The notes below the pieces were generated by a model that was not told the origin of the DNA, searched no databases, and was given only the letters and a program-made list of their open reading frames with translations. From assembly GCA_004835665.1 (NCBI GenBank), contig RBKR01000001.1, forward strand, positions 2,480,001 to 2,544,000: DNA of 64,000 nt, given 5' to 3'. Shown here piece after piece: positions 22,401 to 34,163 of this stretch. How positions within the stretch are numbered: position 1 is the stretch's first letter; each line of letters starts with the position of its first letter. The position numbers were made by a program, and so were the translations under genes. Source of the DNA: Phoma sp. XZ068 (Eukaryota; Ascomycota; Dothideomycetes; Pleosporales; Didymellaceae).

Positions 22401-23596
22401 TTTCCCTGGGTCTGCTGCACATGGTCCCACAGAATGTGCTGACAACGACAAGCACTACGACAGGCTTCTGATCGATACGACCATCCCAGCACCCTTGGGC
22501 AAAGTCTACAGTCTCATGTTCGGCCCTGCTGCTGATGTGTTTATGCGAAAGTGGTTGATTGAGGACCAGAAGTCAACAGACCTGCAAATGGAGCACGACA
22601 AGGATGGCCTGGGCGAGAAGAAGACATCGTTCAACTTTTCCTACATCAAACCGCTTTCTGCGCCAGTCGGGCCCAGGCAGACCAAGTGCAACATCGAGAT
22701 GACGCTCGAGCAGTATGATCTAGAAAGAGCTGTCAGCGTGAACTGCAGCACGCAGACACCTGACGTGCCGAGCGGAAACATCTTCCTCGTAAAGACAAGA
22801 TACTGCCTGATGTGGGGGCCGGGCAACAGCACACGGTTGATCATGACCTTCACGGTCGAATGGAGCGGCAAGAGCTGGCTGAGGGGTGCGTAGCTATATC
22901 CTTAAATCCAAAGTAGAATGCTAACACATGATAGGACCTATCGAAAAGGGCGCCAATGACGGTCAAGTGTCTTATGCAACCTCCCTCACAGCCGCGCTTC
23001 GCACCGCCGTAGCCGCCAAGATCAGCGCCGCCCCGAAAACACCAGGCCGCAACGGAAAGTCCAAGAAGCGCTCCAAGACCGCAGGCCTCGAAGAAGCACC
23101 CGTCATCTCCGCGCCCGCCGCCCCGCAACCAAAGCAGAGCAATTGGGGTCTGCTCGAACCCATCCGCCCCCTTGTCCCATTCTCAGACACGATCGAATCC
23201 CTCTTCACCCCACAAATCATCATCACCGTCCTCGGCGCCCTCCTCTTATACTCCTGGTTCTTCCGCAGCGCCGCAACCGGCGTCTCGGGCCCGAACCACT
23301 GGAGCACCAGCCAACGACAAGTCGCATACGAAGAAATGTGGCGGCACGAAGAAAGCGAGTTGTGGAAATGGCTCGAAGACCGCGTCGCCCTCGACCGCGT
23401 GCAGCACGAAGTCGCCGGTAAGCAAAGGCAATTTACGCCCGACCATCAGCAGCGCGTGCACCCCTCCAGCATGAAGGAGCGCGAGATGGACGAAGCGATT
23501 CGCGTTACTGAGGAGCGGCTCGCTGGGCTGAAGGACTCAGTGGATAAAGAGCGGATGAGGAGTCGGACCAAGAGTCCCAAGGAGAAAGCGACGTAG
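19459..23596 (+). CDS. GRAM-VASt sterol transporter, Lam/Ltc family
   Basis: Three exons (19459-19898, 20283-22885, 22935-23596) with introns of 384 and 49 nt give 1234 aa. Residues 1-625 are Ser/Thr/Pro-rich with a basic patch (RRRLSGLFKRKKR). A GRAM domain lies at about 631-747 (KDFHNLFKSVPEDDYLIEDY, LCFSSNILGWVTNLVISF). An acidic linker follows, then a VASt domain at about 870-1035 (YDRLLIDTTIPAPLGKVYSL). One transmembrane helix sits near 1108-1128 (IIITVLGALLLYSWFF) before a charged tail. This is the arrangement of yeast Lam1-4, ER-anchored proteins that move sterol at ER-plasma membrane contacts. The second intron falls inside VASt and the join restores its end. The first intron is much longer than the others here. 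Confidence 0.93.
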
Positions 23597-23699
23597 AAGC
23601 TTTCGACTAAAAGATAGAGTCGGCTGAGATGTGTTGTTGTATATTACGCATGGCGATGGCGTTTCATTTCCTCTTTGCTCCTGCTTTTTTCTTCTCTTT

Positions 23700-25310
23700 C
23701 ATATGTTGATTTTCTTGTGTCGTTCCTTCTCTTTTGGTTTCCTGGCGTGGATTGGACTGCATTGTTGATTAGCGCTGCACTCACTCATTGCACTCACTAT
23801 ACTATACTATACTATACTACACTGCATAGCAAAGCAAAGCAAAGCAAAGCAAGCACTCCAAGAAGTAAGACAGTCTAAGCAAAGCATTGCAAATCTATCT
23901 ATCATAGCCTACCATCGGCGTATTTCTTAGCGTAGCGTACGTAGCGTAGCAAGCGTTGTTTGTGTTTAGATTGGTTTGGGCAGGGTAGGTGAGAATGTAT
24001 ATGTGGACTCTTTCATTACTTTCGCCATCATCACTCGTGCTGTCTGTCTACATTGTATTGTGTCCGTTGTGGTGGTTCAGCGGTGGCTAAGACGTGGTGT
24101 GTGATGTGTGATGTGTGATGTAATGGCATGGGGTGAGATGGGATGTTATGTATAGACGTATGGATGTATGGCTGTGTGGAGTGTGAGAAGGGATAGGGTG
24201 AGATGGGATACCCTTCGTTTCAATACATTTTGGACTGTTTACGTTTTGCATCCGCTCAATTATATACTGCCGCACATGTTTGAGCCTAGCATCCGCTCAA
24301 ATATATCCTTGCGTGCAGTCTTCGTGTTTACATTGCACTGCTTTTTCTAGCGTCAACGGGGTGCTAGGTCCGCTCGTTTATATACTGGCAGACATGTTTC
24401 CGTTAAGCATTCGTACATACATACACTGGCGATTATGTTTCTGTTTAGCATCTGCTCGTTTATATATACTGCCGGACATGTTTGAGCCTAGCATCCAGTC
24501 GATTGTATCCCTACGTACAATTACACATGAACATTGCACGGCTTTTTCTAGCGTGGACGCGGCGCTGTCGTCTCTTCTTTTTTGGATTGCTGGAATGGAT
24601 TCATGGGAGTGTTGTTGATTCGCGCTGCACTCTCTACACTCTCTGCACTCTCTCTCTACATAGCATAGCATAGCAAGCAAGCATTTTAAGAAGTAAGGTT
24701 AGGCAAGCAAGCAAACAAAGCATTGCAAATCTATCTATCATATAGCCCACCATCGGCTTATTTCTTAGCGTACGTAGCGAGCGTTGTTTGTGTTTAGATT
24801 AGTTTAGGCAGGGTAGGTTGAGAATGTATAAGGAGTCTTTTATCACTTTCGCTATTATCACTCGTGCTGTCTGTCTACATTGTATTGTGTCCATTATAGT
24901 AGTTAAGCAGTAGCTAAGACGTGATGTTGTAATGTGATGTAATATGATGTGATGTGATATAATGTGATGTGATGTGATATAATGTAATAGCATGAGGGGA
25001 GATAGGATGGGAAGGGATACACTTTAGTTTATTTCGTTTGTTTACGTTTCGCATCCGCTCGTTTATACACTGCCGCACATGTTTACGTTTAGCATCCGCT
25101 CATTTATATCCTTGCCTGCAGACTTCGTATGTGCATTGCACTGCTTTCTCTAGCGTGAACGCGGCGCTGGGTTGCAGCGTGGCGCAGGTAGGACTGCGGT
25201 GGCCATGGGGAGGTGAGTGCTTGGATGGTGATCCTGGCTGTGGTACTTCGCTAGTGCTCTGGTATCTGGAGACTTGCACTGCTTTCTCTAGCGTGCTCGA
25301 GACGGTCGGC
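23700..25310. repeat. decayed direct duplication with simple repeats
   Basis: Two copies of a roughly 600-nt block (about 23,725-24,365 and 24,565-25,170) lie about 835 nt apart. They share segments such as GCAAATCTATCTATCATA, CTCGTGCTGTCTGTCTACAT and the motif GCATCCGCTC. A third fragment with GCACTGCTTTCTCTAGCGT is near 25,275. Inside are ACTAT, AGCAA and TGTGATG simple repeats. No reading frame has protein character. Differences between copies are mostly C-to-T or G-to-A (see findings). Confidence 0.8.
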
Positions 25311-25578
25311 AGGTAGCCGTTTGACAGGTCGTCACGCGTGGGAAGAAGGTGTTTCTAACGTCGCTGAGATTTGGCTTGGCTGAGATCTGTGAGGGGACTT
25401 GGTCTGGGAAGGACGGATATGTATCTCACAGTGTGAAAGGTCACGGAAGAATCAAGGGATATACAGGTACATAAGTGACAAGCTACTCGGTGGGTATTGA
25501 TATTATGCTGCATGACTGCTATGCTAAACGCTACACTTTAACAAAGTTGTCATGGAATCTTCGCCCGTCAAACATCTC

Positions 25579-27271
25579 TTAGATGAACTTTTTGTCGGTC
25601 TGCTGCACCGTACTCTGCACTGCCTTGAACGGCTCCAACGGCACCGGCGTCTCCTGATATAGCCCCGGCACTCTCGCTACCACATACACCTTCGCGCACC
25701 ATTCGGCCTTGACTTGCATCCCGGGTGCGTTCTCGTAGAACTTCCGCGCGACCACCAGCGGCGTCAGACTGCCGAATCTCGCCGTGTACCCCGTCTGCGG
25801 GCGGCAGTGGAACGGAATGCTCTTGCAGATGTTGTCTGCGTACCCACTCAGCTGGCGTCCCCACATCATCAGCTGCTTGGGTTCGAGCTGGCGGTGTGTG
25901 CGCAGCAGCTTGAACGTGTTGGACTGCATGATCAGCATGCTCATCCAGTAGATCAAGTAGCAGATGCCGGCGCCGAAGTAGTGGAAGTTGTTTACCTGGT
26001 CGAAGACGCGGTCAGCGCAGATTTCTTCCAGGAAGGCTTCCATGGAGTCGACGTCGACTTTGTCGTAGCGGGGCCCGTATCGCTCGAAGTCTGAGAGCCA
26101 TTCGAAAGCTCGGTTTGCGAGGTTCTGCGAGTCTTCGATTACGGCGTCCAGTTCGTTGGGTGGACAGTCTGGCGTTCCTATCTTGTCGGTCCGTTCCAGG
26201 AGGCGCGGGATGCATATGCAGATGTCGTTCAAGGCGACGTAAGGATCTGTTCTGGCGGCACGTGCTGTCACAGTGAGCCATTCAGGGCTGTCGAGCAAAG
26301 AAGCTTTACGCATATGATAGCCGATACTTAGCTGTACGTGGTCAGTAAGGGTGGCTCATGAGTCGATATGATTCTTACCGAGTTATATCGAATCGCGTGG
26401 AAGATCTGTAAGCTCAGCCTGGTGGTGAAGGATGCTGGTCCACGCTGTCTGACCAAGTGTAGCAGACCTTGTACATGATAAAAGAAGCCATGTCCTTGGG
26501 TGACACCGACAAACACCTAGAACTCTATGTGAGCAGACGGTTTTTGAGGAAGGGGGTCTCTTTTACCTCATACAAAGTGAGCATGTAGGTCGAGAGTAAC
26601 GTCTCATCCTTCAATGCTAGCACTGGATCTTGAATCGCCTTCAACATTTGGCTCAATGCCGTGCCATACATCGACCGAGATCGATTGACCAAGGCACGGT
26701 CACGGTCGTTGACGGCAAGCTGCGCGGCAGACAGCGCGTCAATCGCAGCAAGCAGTACCTGGCTGTTTGCTGGCATGGTCGGAAGCGCAAGCATTAGTGC
26801 TGACGGCGGCGGCAAGGCTGGTCCATCTGCGCGTGGTAGGTAAAGCCGAATGAAAGTTCCTAGATGTTGGATACGATCGACGGCTATCGCGCTGACCTGT
26901 TTCGGTACATGAGTCTCTTCTGGAGTCTGTTCCTGCTGGACGACCAGTGAATCTAAAGAATTGTTCCTCGATGAGTTGGTTGAGTTTGAGGTTGGTGGCG
27001 TCTGATATGCATATCGATAGCGCTCTTCATCCTCTTTGATCAACTGCGGCCTTTCGGTCTCCTTGTCGAATTGATGAAGAATGAATGATTGCGCAGGCCT
27101 GTAGCCTGGACACTTTGTGCCTCTTCGCAAACAAGTGTTGCATTCGGGCTTGGTTTCGTCGCAACGCACTTTTCGCTGGAGAGAGCAGTATCAACTTCCG
27201 ATCATATGAAATGCGAGCCAATTTTAGCGTACCTTCCTACACTCAAAGCATCCTGCGGATCTTTTGGGCAT
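25579..27271 (-). CDS. Zn2Cys6 transcription factor with fungal-specific regulatory domain
   Basis: Four exons (27271-27233, 27175-26567, 26516-26379, 26331-25579) with introns of 57, 50 and 47 nt give 512 aa. The first intron splits the zinc cluster. Joining gives C-x2-C-x6-C then C-x2-C-x6-C over residues 8-35 (CFECRKRKVRCDETKPECNT). The rest has the helical layout of the fungal-specific TF domain (HLGTFIRLYLPRADGPA, TLYEVFVGVTQGHGFFYHV, LLHLVRQRGP). It is probably a nuclear DNA-binding regulator of a metabolic or stress pathway. No adjacent biosynthetic cluster indicates a target. The start is the only ATG upstream of the cluster that keeps frame. Confidence 0.9.
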
Positions 27272-29739
27272 TGTGGCACGGTGGACACAGTGATTGTCGC
27301 ATAGAAGACCTCAGCCGGACGTTTAAAATTGTTTAAGCGGTCAGCAATCGTAAGGTGGTGCGATGGAGGGGCTTGGGGTCGCAAGCTGTCATTCTGGCCT
27401 TGCGCGGAAGTCGAGATGGGGAGACGGCGACTGGATGTCCGCGGGGCCTAGGAGGGGTGACAGGGGCTAAGCTTCTCGTATCCTTACCAACAGCGGCCAA
27501 TCGACGATGACGATAGGGCAACCATGATCCAAGACTCTGCGGCCTTGTCCAGCTCCTCAATCTGTGGTGGAAAGACGTGATTCCGGTGGGGTTGGCAGGT
27601 GGTGACTGAATCGTTCGATCCGGCATGTACCTCGGCTCTCCCATTACAAGGTCTGGGATCTGTACATATTGATCACTATCGCTCGGCTCGAGACAACAGC
27701 AGTGTTGTAAGGATGTTTTGGTGATACTCGTGCAGGCCTGCAGGCGTCATGCTGACTAGTTGGGTCATCGAGGGGCTTTGAGGTTCGTGATACCTACAAT
27801 CCTGTTTGTCGACCTGGAGCGCATGATTAAAGGAAGCCGCACGGAATTTTGAAACAGAAAGCAGGAACTGAAAAGAGTTGAGTCGCATGGGAAGAAGAAA
27901 GGAGGGAAGGTTTGTACGGCGGGAAATATGTCGGATTTGTGAATTGGCCCTCGAATTGAAAGGCAAGAGCTACCAAACCTAAACTACGTGAAGTCATTCT
28001 TATTTTCAGCAGAAGATTTACGACGCCAGATATGCAAGCGCAACCGCGAAACTTATATATCCGCATAGCTATTCCCGCGACCTCACCACGAATCCTACGG
28101 CACGTGACGCATCCCGTTACAGCAAAGTTCTGCGAAGTTGCGGCGAGTAAGCGAGCACGTTTAGGGAAGTGTCGGCGAATACGATCTTCACGTCTTACAA
28201 GGTCTTCCTATCATTGGACGATGGCTCCAGGCATACCGAATGATCTGCTTCGACATGTCACCATACGTCGACGACGATGCAACGGTAACGCCGCGGTAAT
28301 GCTTATATCAACGGCGAAAGAGACAAACCAAGCATCAGGTGCTCCTACATATTGCTTCACCCCTCTCGTTCGGTCCTATATCTCGAAGTGACTCAGGCTC
28401 AATTACGACCACACTTGTTCACCGCAACACGAGATCCGCGTTCCAAGAGGGTCGGCTTTTCCTCATGCAAGACATGAAGCTCGTCGCGAGCGGACAGCCG
28501 TTGGGGTACGCTGCAATCCCCGAAGTTCACGGAGATCGTCGCGTAACCAGCATGCCCCCCGCCACGATTGTGCCGGCCTCGGGCTCTCCCCACATGAAAT
28601 GGCCGAGCCAGGATATTAGAACCGGAAAGCTGAAGCTGCTTCTGTCACGTTCGTGAGGAAGTAGAATACCGTGATGGCTGCATGGGGGTCTAGCCAGGCT
28701 GCGAGCACGCCAGTAGAGACGACGTGGACGATACGATGCAGGATTGAACCGATACGGTGTGGGCGTGGCTCGATACGACGACGTGGACCAACACGATGAA
28801 AACGTAGACTTGCCGTCTACATGGACTCTAGTCTGATGTCGACTTAATTATGGTAGCGACAATGGTGAAGACGTAGCCGCCGAGGGAATGATATCTACCT
28901 GGTAGCCCGAAGAGAGCTTTCGGTCCGTGGGGTCCGCGGAGTCTACTACGTGGTAAATCCCAGGCCGGAAGTACGACTTGGTAGGATTGGACCAAACGTA
29001 CTGACATAAGGTAGCAAGATATATGCATGTGAACGCCTGGGCGATGAGCTTTCATGTTGGGGCTCGATAGCGGCCCATAGAGTCAGCTTGGCTATCCCAG
29101 CACCAGAACCGGGTATTCCCTCGCGTGAGAGCTCGCGCTAGACTTGAGATCCGTGCAGTGTGAGTGTTCGATGGTAAATCGGACATATACCGTTATCGCG
29201 CAGTCAAGAATTCCGGCAAAGTCTAGCCTTAGGGCCATGGAAGGACTCTCTGCGATCAGCGAAAGCGCATTTGCAAGGAGTATCATCTCCCGTAATTTCA
29301 ACAATCGGTATGTGATATGCGGTCACTGCAGCAGGCAAGCATTGAGATTCACTAACCCTTGCGAACATCTATTCCCACGCTTCATGAGCAGCACAGATAC
29401 TACAAAGCTAAGTGTAATGGCTATGGCCGATTTTGAGCTTCATCGGCACGCTTGGACAATATGAAGATTTCCCTGAATGTTGGTAATTATGTGTGTGGGG
29501 GGCCGTAGATTCGGTGTGTTTAGAATTGAGCAGACTGATGTTCACATTGGAAGAATTATCGAACACATACCTTTCCGTGTTATTAGAAGAACGCCATTCA
29601 ATGAAAGAGAACAGATAGAAGAAGTGAGTCTCAAATAGGCCTAGAGTGCGCCGTTGTCGTGAACACCGGATCAAAACGCCCGGAGCGGGCCGCTAAGTCG
29701 TTGCCGCTATTAGCCTCGTATCTGACATCCGTCGGCTCT
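27272..29739. other. intergenic 2.5 kb, no accepted gene
   Basis: It contains the promoter of the Zn2Cys6 gene and the 3' flank of the broken HET gene. Frames up to about 105 codons exist but start at GTG or TTG and lack protein character. Around 28,690-28,800 there are loosely repeated ACGATACG and GACGACGTGGAC words. No transposon or RNA gene was recognised. Confidence 0.5.
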
Positions 29740-32030
29740 TTACACAATTAGAATGTCCTCAATCTGGTATTTGCTGCGGTCTGCAGCTTCAACAGCTTCA
29801 CCATTCATCAGGCCGTCAATATAGCACTCGCCAATGTACTTGAAGCCATCACCACATGGACGCAACACAACAGGGTGATTGCAGCCTATCAAGACTGCAA
29901 CAGTATCGCCTATTTGAATCTCATCAGGCGCGAGTCCGAGATAGCCAGTTCGAGTGGTAATGAGCCTTCGATGCTCTAAAGCCACGGCCGCACGTCTCAA
30001 GTTGGACGCATGATGTTGGTTGTACGAGTAGGTCACGCCATTATGCCATAGAGGATGCGGATGTAACTCTAGCCAATCTGATTCGCCCTGATACGTTCTG
30101 TGGTCGCTGCTCAATGGGTCTATGAAAACCGTGCTGTCATCATTCGCAGTAGGGAAGAATTCCATTAAATCGAAACCAAGGATGGGGAAATATGCGTTGG
30201 TGTGTCGCCATCGGTCAAAGCATTGCCATTGGTGAGAAGTGTGTGTACTGGCTTCGAAAATATGCCTCCGTTCTCGAAGACTTGTGTCTCGATCCCAATG
30301 TATCCAGTCGAGATCAGTCAGGTTTCCTTCTTTACATTTTTTAGGATGGTCATGAAGTAAGGTTCGTTCAAAGGCTTGCGCTAGTTGTATTCTATCGTTG
30401 TAACGGCCGAACGGGTGTGTTAACCGCGGTGGTATAGGTTGTTTGCCGGCTCCGGATGCCATTGGGGATTTAGGACTTGATGGCACGCTGACGGCTCTAT
30501 TGCCATGTGAAGGACACTTGATCCAGTATTCTGACCGTGAATGAGTGACTACTCCGTATGGAAGAATGGACGACGATAGGAGACTCGCTAGCTCGATACA
30601 GTCGACGTGTATACCTCTCGTGCTGAGCTTCAACTCCGAATCTGTTAACAGCCAGATAGGAGGCTGGACCCCTCCAGCCTTGTGTTCGCGAAACCTTCGA
30701 AGATGTTTTCGCTCGTGTGCGAACGTCCAATTTGGTACCCACGAAGGCAAAGTGGTCTCTTCGATGAAGGTACATCTAGTAAGAACTTCATCCAGTCGCT
30801 CGCAACGCGTGAGCATCAATTTTGCGAATCTACGAAGACTTCGTCCCCGGTTTTTGAATAGTCCGGCTCAATTTGTGCGGCCGTTTCATGGGGAAGCAGG
30901 CCCAGCATGCCATACACCTTGTCTCTTATGTCTGTGACCTTGGCCTTACGAGCAAGATCGAACACCCTTTCGATGATTGTTCCGGTGCCTGGTAGTGTAA
31001 TGAGACTATAGGCATCGTATGCTGTACGCCAGACATAGTCGTGGTCAAGAGAAACAGTTTCCAGAACTCGTGAGATCTCCCCAGCATTCTTTTGAACCCA
31101 GCTACACGCTCCTTGCATCGTGACTCGAGCAAAATGTCGACTACCACACATGAACATAGACAAAGCTTTATTCAGGGCCAGCTCTTGAATGATCCACATT
31201 CTTTTGAAATAGGTTCGAGACCAGAGATCTAGTATTTCTTGCCACCATGCTCTCGTGACGGGGGACTTGATGCGGCTGTCATTCTTCCAAGTGTCGCTTT
31301 CGTCAACAGTGTCTACTTGGCATCCGCGGAACGAATTGTCAATGAACTCTATCGCTTGATCACTTCCCGCACTGCTGGGCCCAAGCCAGATGACAGTACT
31401 GAAGCTCTCAGCATATATTCGTTTCATTAGTTTGACCTGATGGTTCTTCTCGGCTACGTCGCTCTGGTTGATGCACAAACCATCAATCCAGAATCCCATG
31501 CCAGAGCGTGCTTCAGGCAAGTGTTGCAGCTCCAAAAGCATTGCCCTAAGATTGGTCGTGACGTTAACAGTTCTACCGTCGACTAGAACAAACTGGTCTC
31601 GTTCATCCGATTCCCAGCAGTACGACACGGCTTCGAAGTCGCCCCACGTAAATCGAGGCGGTATCGGTGCACAGCCATCTTCAGATTCTTCAAATGTGTT
31701 GTTGGAGAACAGAACCTCGTTACCATTCTCGGCATGGTATCTCCAGGAATCGACTACAATAGGTATCGATCCACGTGACTGGACTTTACCTGAATGGTAG
31801 GCCTGTAACCAACCTCTCACAGCGCTGGTCGGACTCGAGGGTTTTGTGGTGTCCAGATACTGCTTGTAACCGGGCAGCCGATCATCCAGAGAAACGTGGT
31901 GTATGGTGCACTGGACAGTATCAGGGTTGCCCTGCGTAATGCTCGAAAATCTCAAGATCCTGATCTCGTTGGTCGAGTGTTCGAGTGGTAAGTATTGGTA
32001 CCCCTGCACATCTGCAACATGGCCAGCCAT
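29740..32030 (-). pseudogene. HET domain gene broken by a one-base frameshift
   Basis: The first frame (32030-30816, 404 codons) has a clear HET domain at about 155-270: FEAVSYCWES, GFWIDGLCINQSD and RMWIIQELAL. A DIRDKVYGMLGLLP block follows. It ends early just after GDEVFVD. The next frame (open to 29740) carries straight on with LMLTRCERLDEVL and LPSWVPNWTF, and ends in the HET-tail module TRTGYLGLAPDEIQIGD and IDGLMNGEAVE. The shift lies near 30,828, where a TT run appears to be one T short. No GT-AG intron fits without removing conserved residues. Either a recent loss-of-function allele or an assembly indel would explain it. An intact product would be about 760 aa. Confidence 0.85.
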
Positions 32031-33331
32031 ACTACCGAGAGACTAGAACTGATAGACATATGTCGGGGGAAGGTAGATTTGCCAGTCTTTGGCTACAAAT
32101 GTTTGGGACGGGTCACTGGGCGTCATCTTCAGCTGAGGGGTTGCTTGCGGGGTCATTGCACATGTCAGCGGCCCTGCCATCCACACGACGACCTCATCCA
32201 CAACATACAGCTTTTAAGACATTAAGCATGTAGTGGATGAGAAGGAGTTGTCATGGTGCTGACAGAGGCGCACGGGTCTTCAGCGAACCATGCAGGATGA
32301 CAACGCAGTACGTTCACACATCGCGGTCCCATTGTGACCACCGTATTGCCCCCACTCCATACGTCGCCGGCAACTAAGAATCCCTAAACTCCGAGAATAA
32401 CCAGACGAAGATCAAGCGATCCAAACATGACCGCCCTCGAATAGGCAAAGGCGCATCCATTTTTGGGTGTATTTGACTAATCAGTAAACAAGCCTCAAAG
32501 CCATTCCCACATTTGCACTTTCTAAGACTTGGCTCTCTTGTGTCGCGTGCACAACCTCTCTGCGCAACTCCAAATAACCCAAGCCTATGTCACGCCCTCT
32601 CGGACAACTCGCGGGATATCAATCTGCCCGAAACGCCCTGCCCATACCAAGACAGATCAATAAAGCGCATACCACACACCATGACACTGAGATGCTCATG
32701 ACTTCGGGTTGACTCCACAAGCGCGGCGCGGATCAGACGGGACCTAGCGCCCACTAAACTCTAAACACGCGCTTTCACACCTCGCGCTTTCGCGCATTAC
32801 CCAAAACCCGCCGACAAGTGCTTTATCGCTGCTCCTCTCTCTCTCTCCCCGCCAAAAGAATCTGACAGATAAGCTTTTGAAACCACCCGACATACCCGGT
32901 CGAGAACGAGAACGAGAACGAGCGCCGACGTTAAAAACGGGGCGTGAGGCTTCAATCAATGACGTCGGGCATCCGCGGAAGTCCGGAGCTAAACGACCCG
33001 TGAAGCGAGAGATTGGTCAGACGGTGCGAATCTTCATTTTTCAAGTTAATGCCTTACGATCCATTCGTTGTGCAATTGTAATTCCTCGAGAATATTCTGC
33101 GTCGCGACGAATAGGAGTGCGAGTTCGGCGAAGCACGGCCAGTGGCTGCAAAGCACGCACTTGTAGGTCACGTCAGGTCTTACCTTTGGATCGCGGATTA
33201 TTCATATTGAACCCGGCGCCCTTGCTTGCGGGCGGGACGCTGACTTCCTTTTGACGACGACGGACGCCGTGATACCCCTACGATACCTTTTTGCTTTGCT
33301 GTTCAGCGTGCGACGTTTTTGATACTTGAAT
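32031..33331. other. intergenic 1.3 kb between divergent genes
   Basis: It holds the promoters of the HET gene and the four-TM protein. Short simple repeats occur at about 32,838-32,850 (CT) and 32,900-32,921 (GAACGA). No gene was accepted. Confidence 0.5.
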
Positions 33332-34129
33332 ATGGAGTTGTCGAGAGAGCAGACGCAGACGAGGTATGTTTCCGTCAAGTTCCGAAACATACAGAGCCGC
33401 GTTGAAGTGCAAAAACGCGGGTTTGAAACTCAGAGTATGTGGCTGATTGCCTATAGGTTCCTGGCGATCGTCCTTCCAGCGCTCACACTTTCGACACACC
33501 TGCTGCTTTCGCTCTCCTTCGCTTTACCGGGAGATGGCCACACATGCGCGTTCTGGCCGCTGACATATAACGGAATCGCCGCTTTTGCCAGCGTGTTGGG
33601 ACTTGTGGGTGCAGTGAGAGTAAGTAGTCATTCACATAGCACCGACGAGCTGTTCCGAGAGCTCCAAGCTTGAAATGGTCGCATACTGCATTTCTGAAAC
33701 ACGACAACTAACGGACATTTATAGTTATTACCAAGACTCGTCTCAGTTTACACCCTCGTCCATACCACTACACTATCCTTCGTTACCCTCGCCCTCCTGA
33801 ACTCGCTCCTCCCATACGACATCCGTTATATGAACCCGGTGATCCCAAGTTGGCGGATAGACGAGACCGCGATATGCCGAGACATTGATGCTAGCTTCGG
33901 TTGGGATGAGGAATGGTTCGTGCAGTGCTCGAAGAGCTTTGGCATGGTGCAAATGGGTATTGCCTGTGGTACCCTTGTGCTTATGGTCGCGCAGTGGTGG
34001 GCGCTGGTTGCTGTAAGATGCTGGGGTAACGAGCTGCAGAGCGGAAGATTGAGCAGCGGTGACATCGAAAAAGCAGGACTTTTGGTTGAAGATGATGGAT
34101 TTCCAATCAGCGAGAAGACCGGATATTAA
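33332..34129 (+). CDS. small four-TM membrane protein, function unknown
   Basis: Three exons (33332-33363, 33457-33619, 33725-34129) with introns of 93 and 105 nt give 199 aa. Both introns have strong donors (GTATGT, GTAAGT). Four hydrophobic helices are visible: FLAIVLPALTLSTHLLLSL, NGIAAFASVLGLVGAV, a TLVHTTTLSFVTLALLNSLL segment, and MVQMGIACGTLVLMVAQWW. The loop between helices 3 and 4 carries two Cys residues (AICRDI, VQCSKS). The tail is hydrophilic and acidic. No family was recognised. The first intron is a multiple of three without stops, so an unspliced form would insert 31 residues. Confidence 0.68.
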
Positions 34130-34163
34130 GAGAGACAGGCGTATAACGTAACGGCCGCAATGA

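Noticed and set aside
28339..28656. 105-codon plus-strand frame
   Set aside because: It starts at a GTG, has only late internal ATGs, and its composition is not protein-like.
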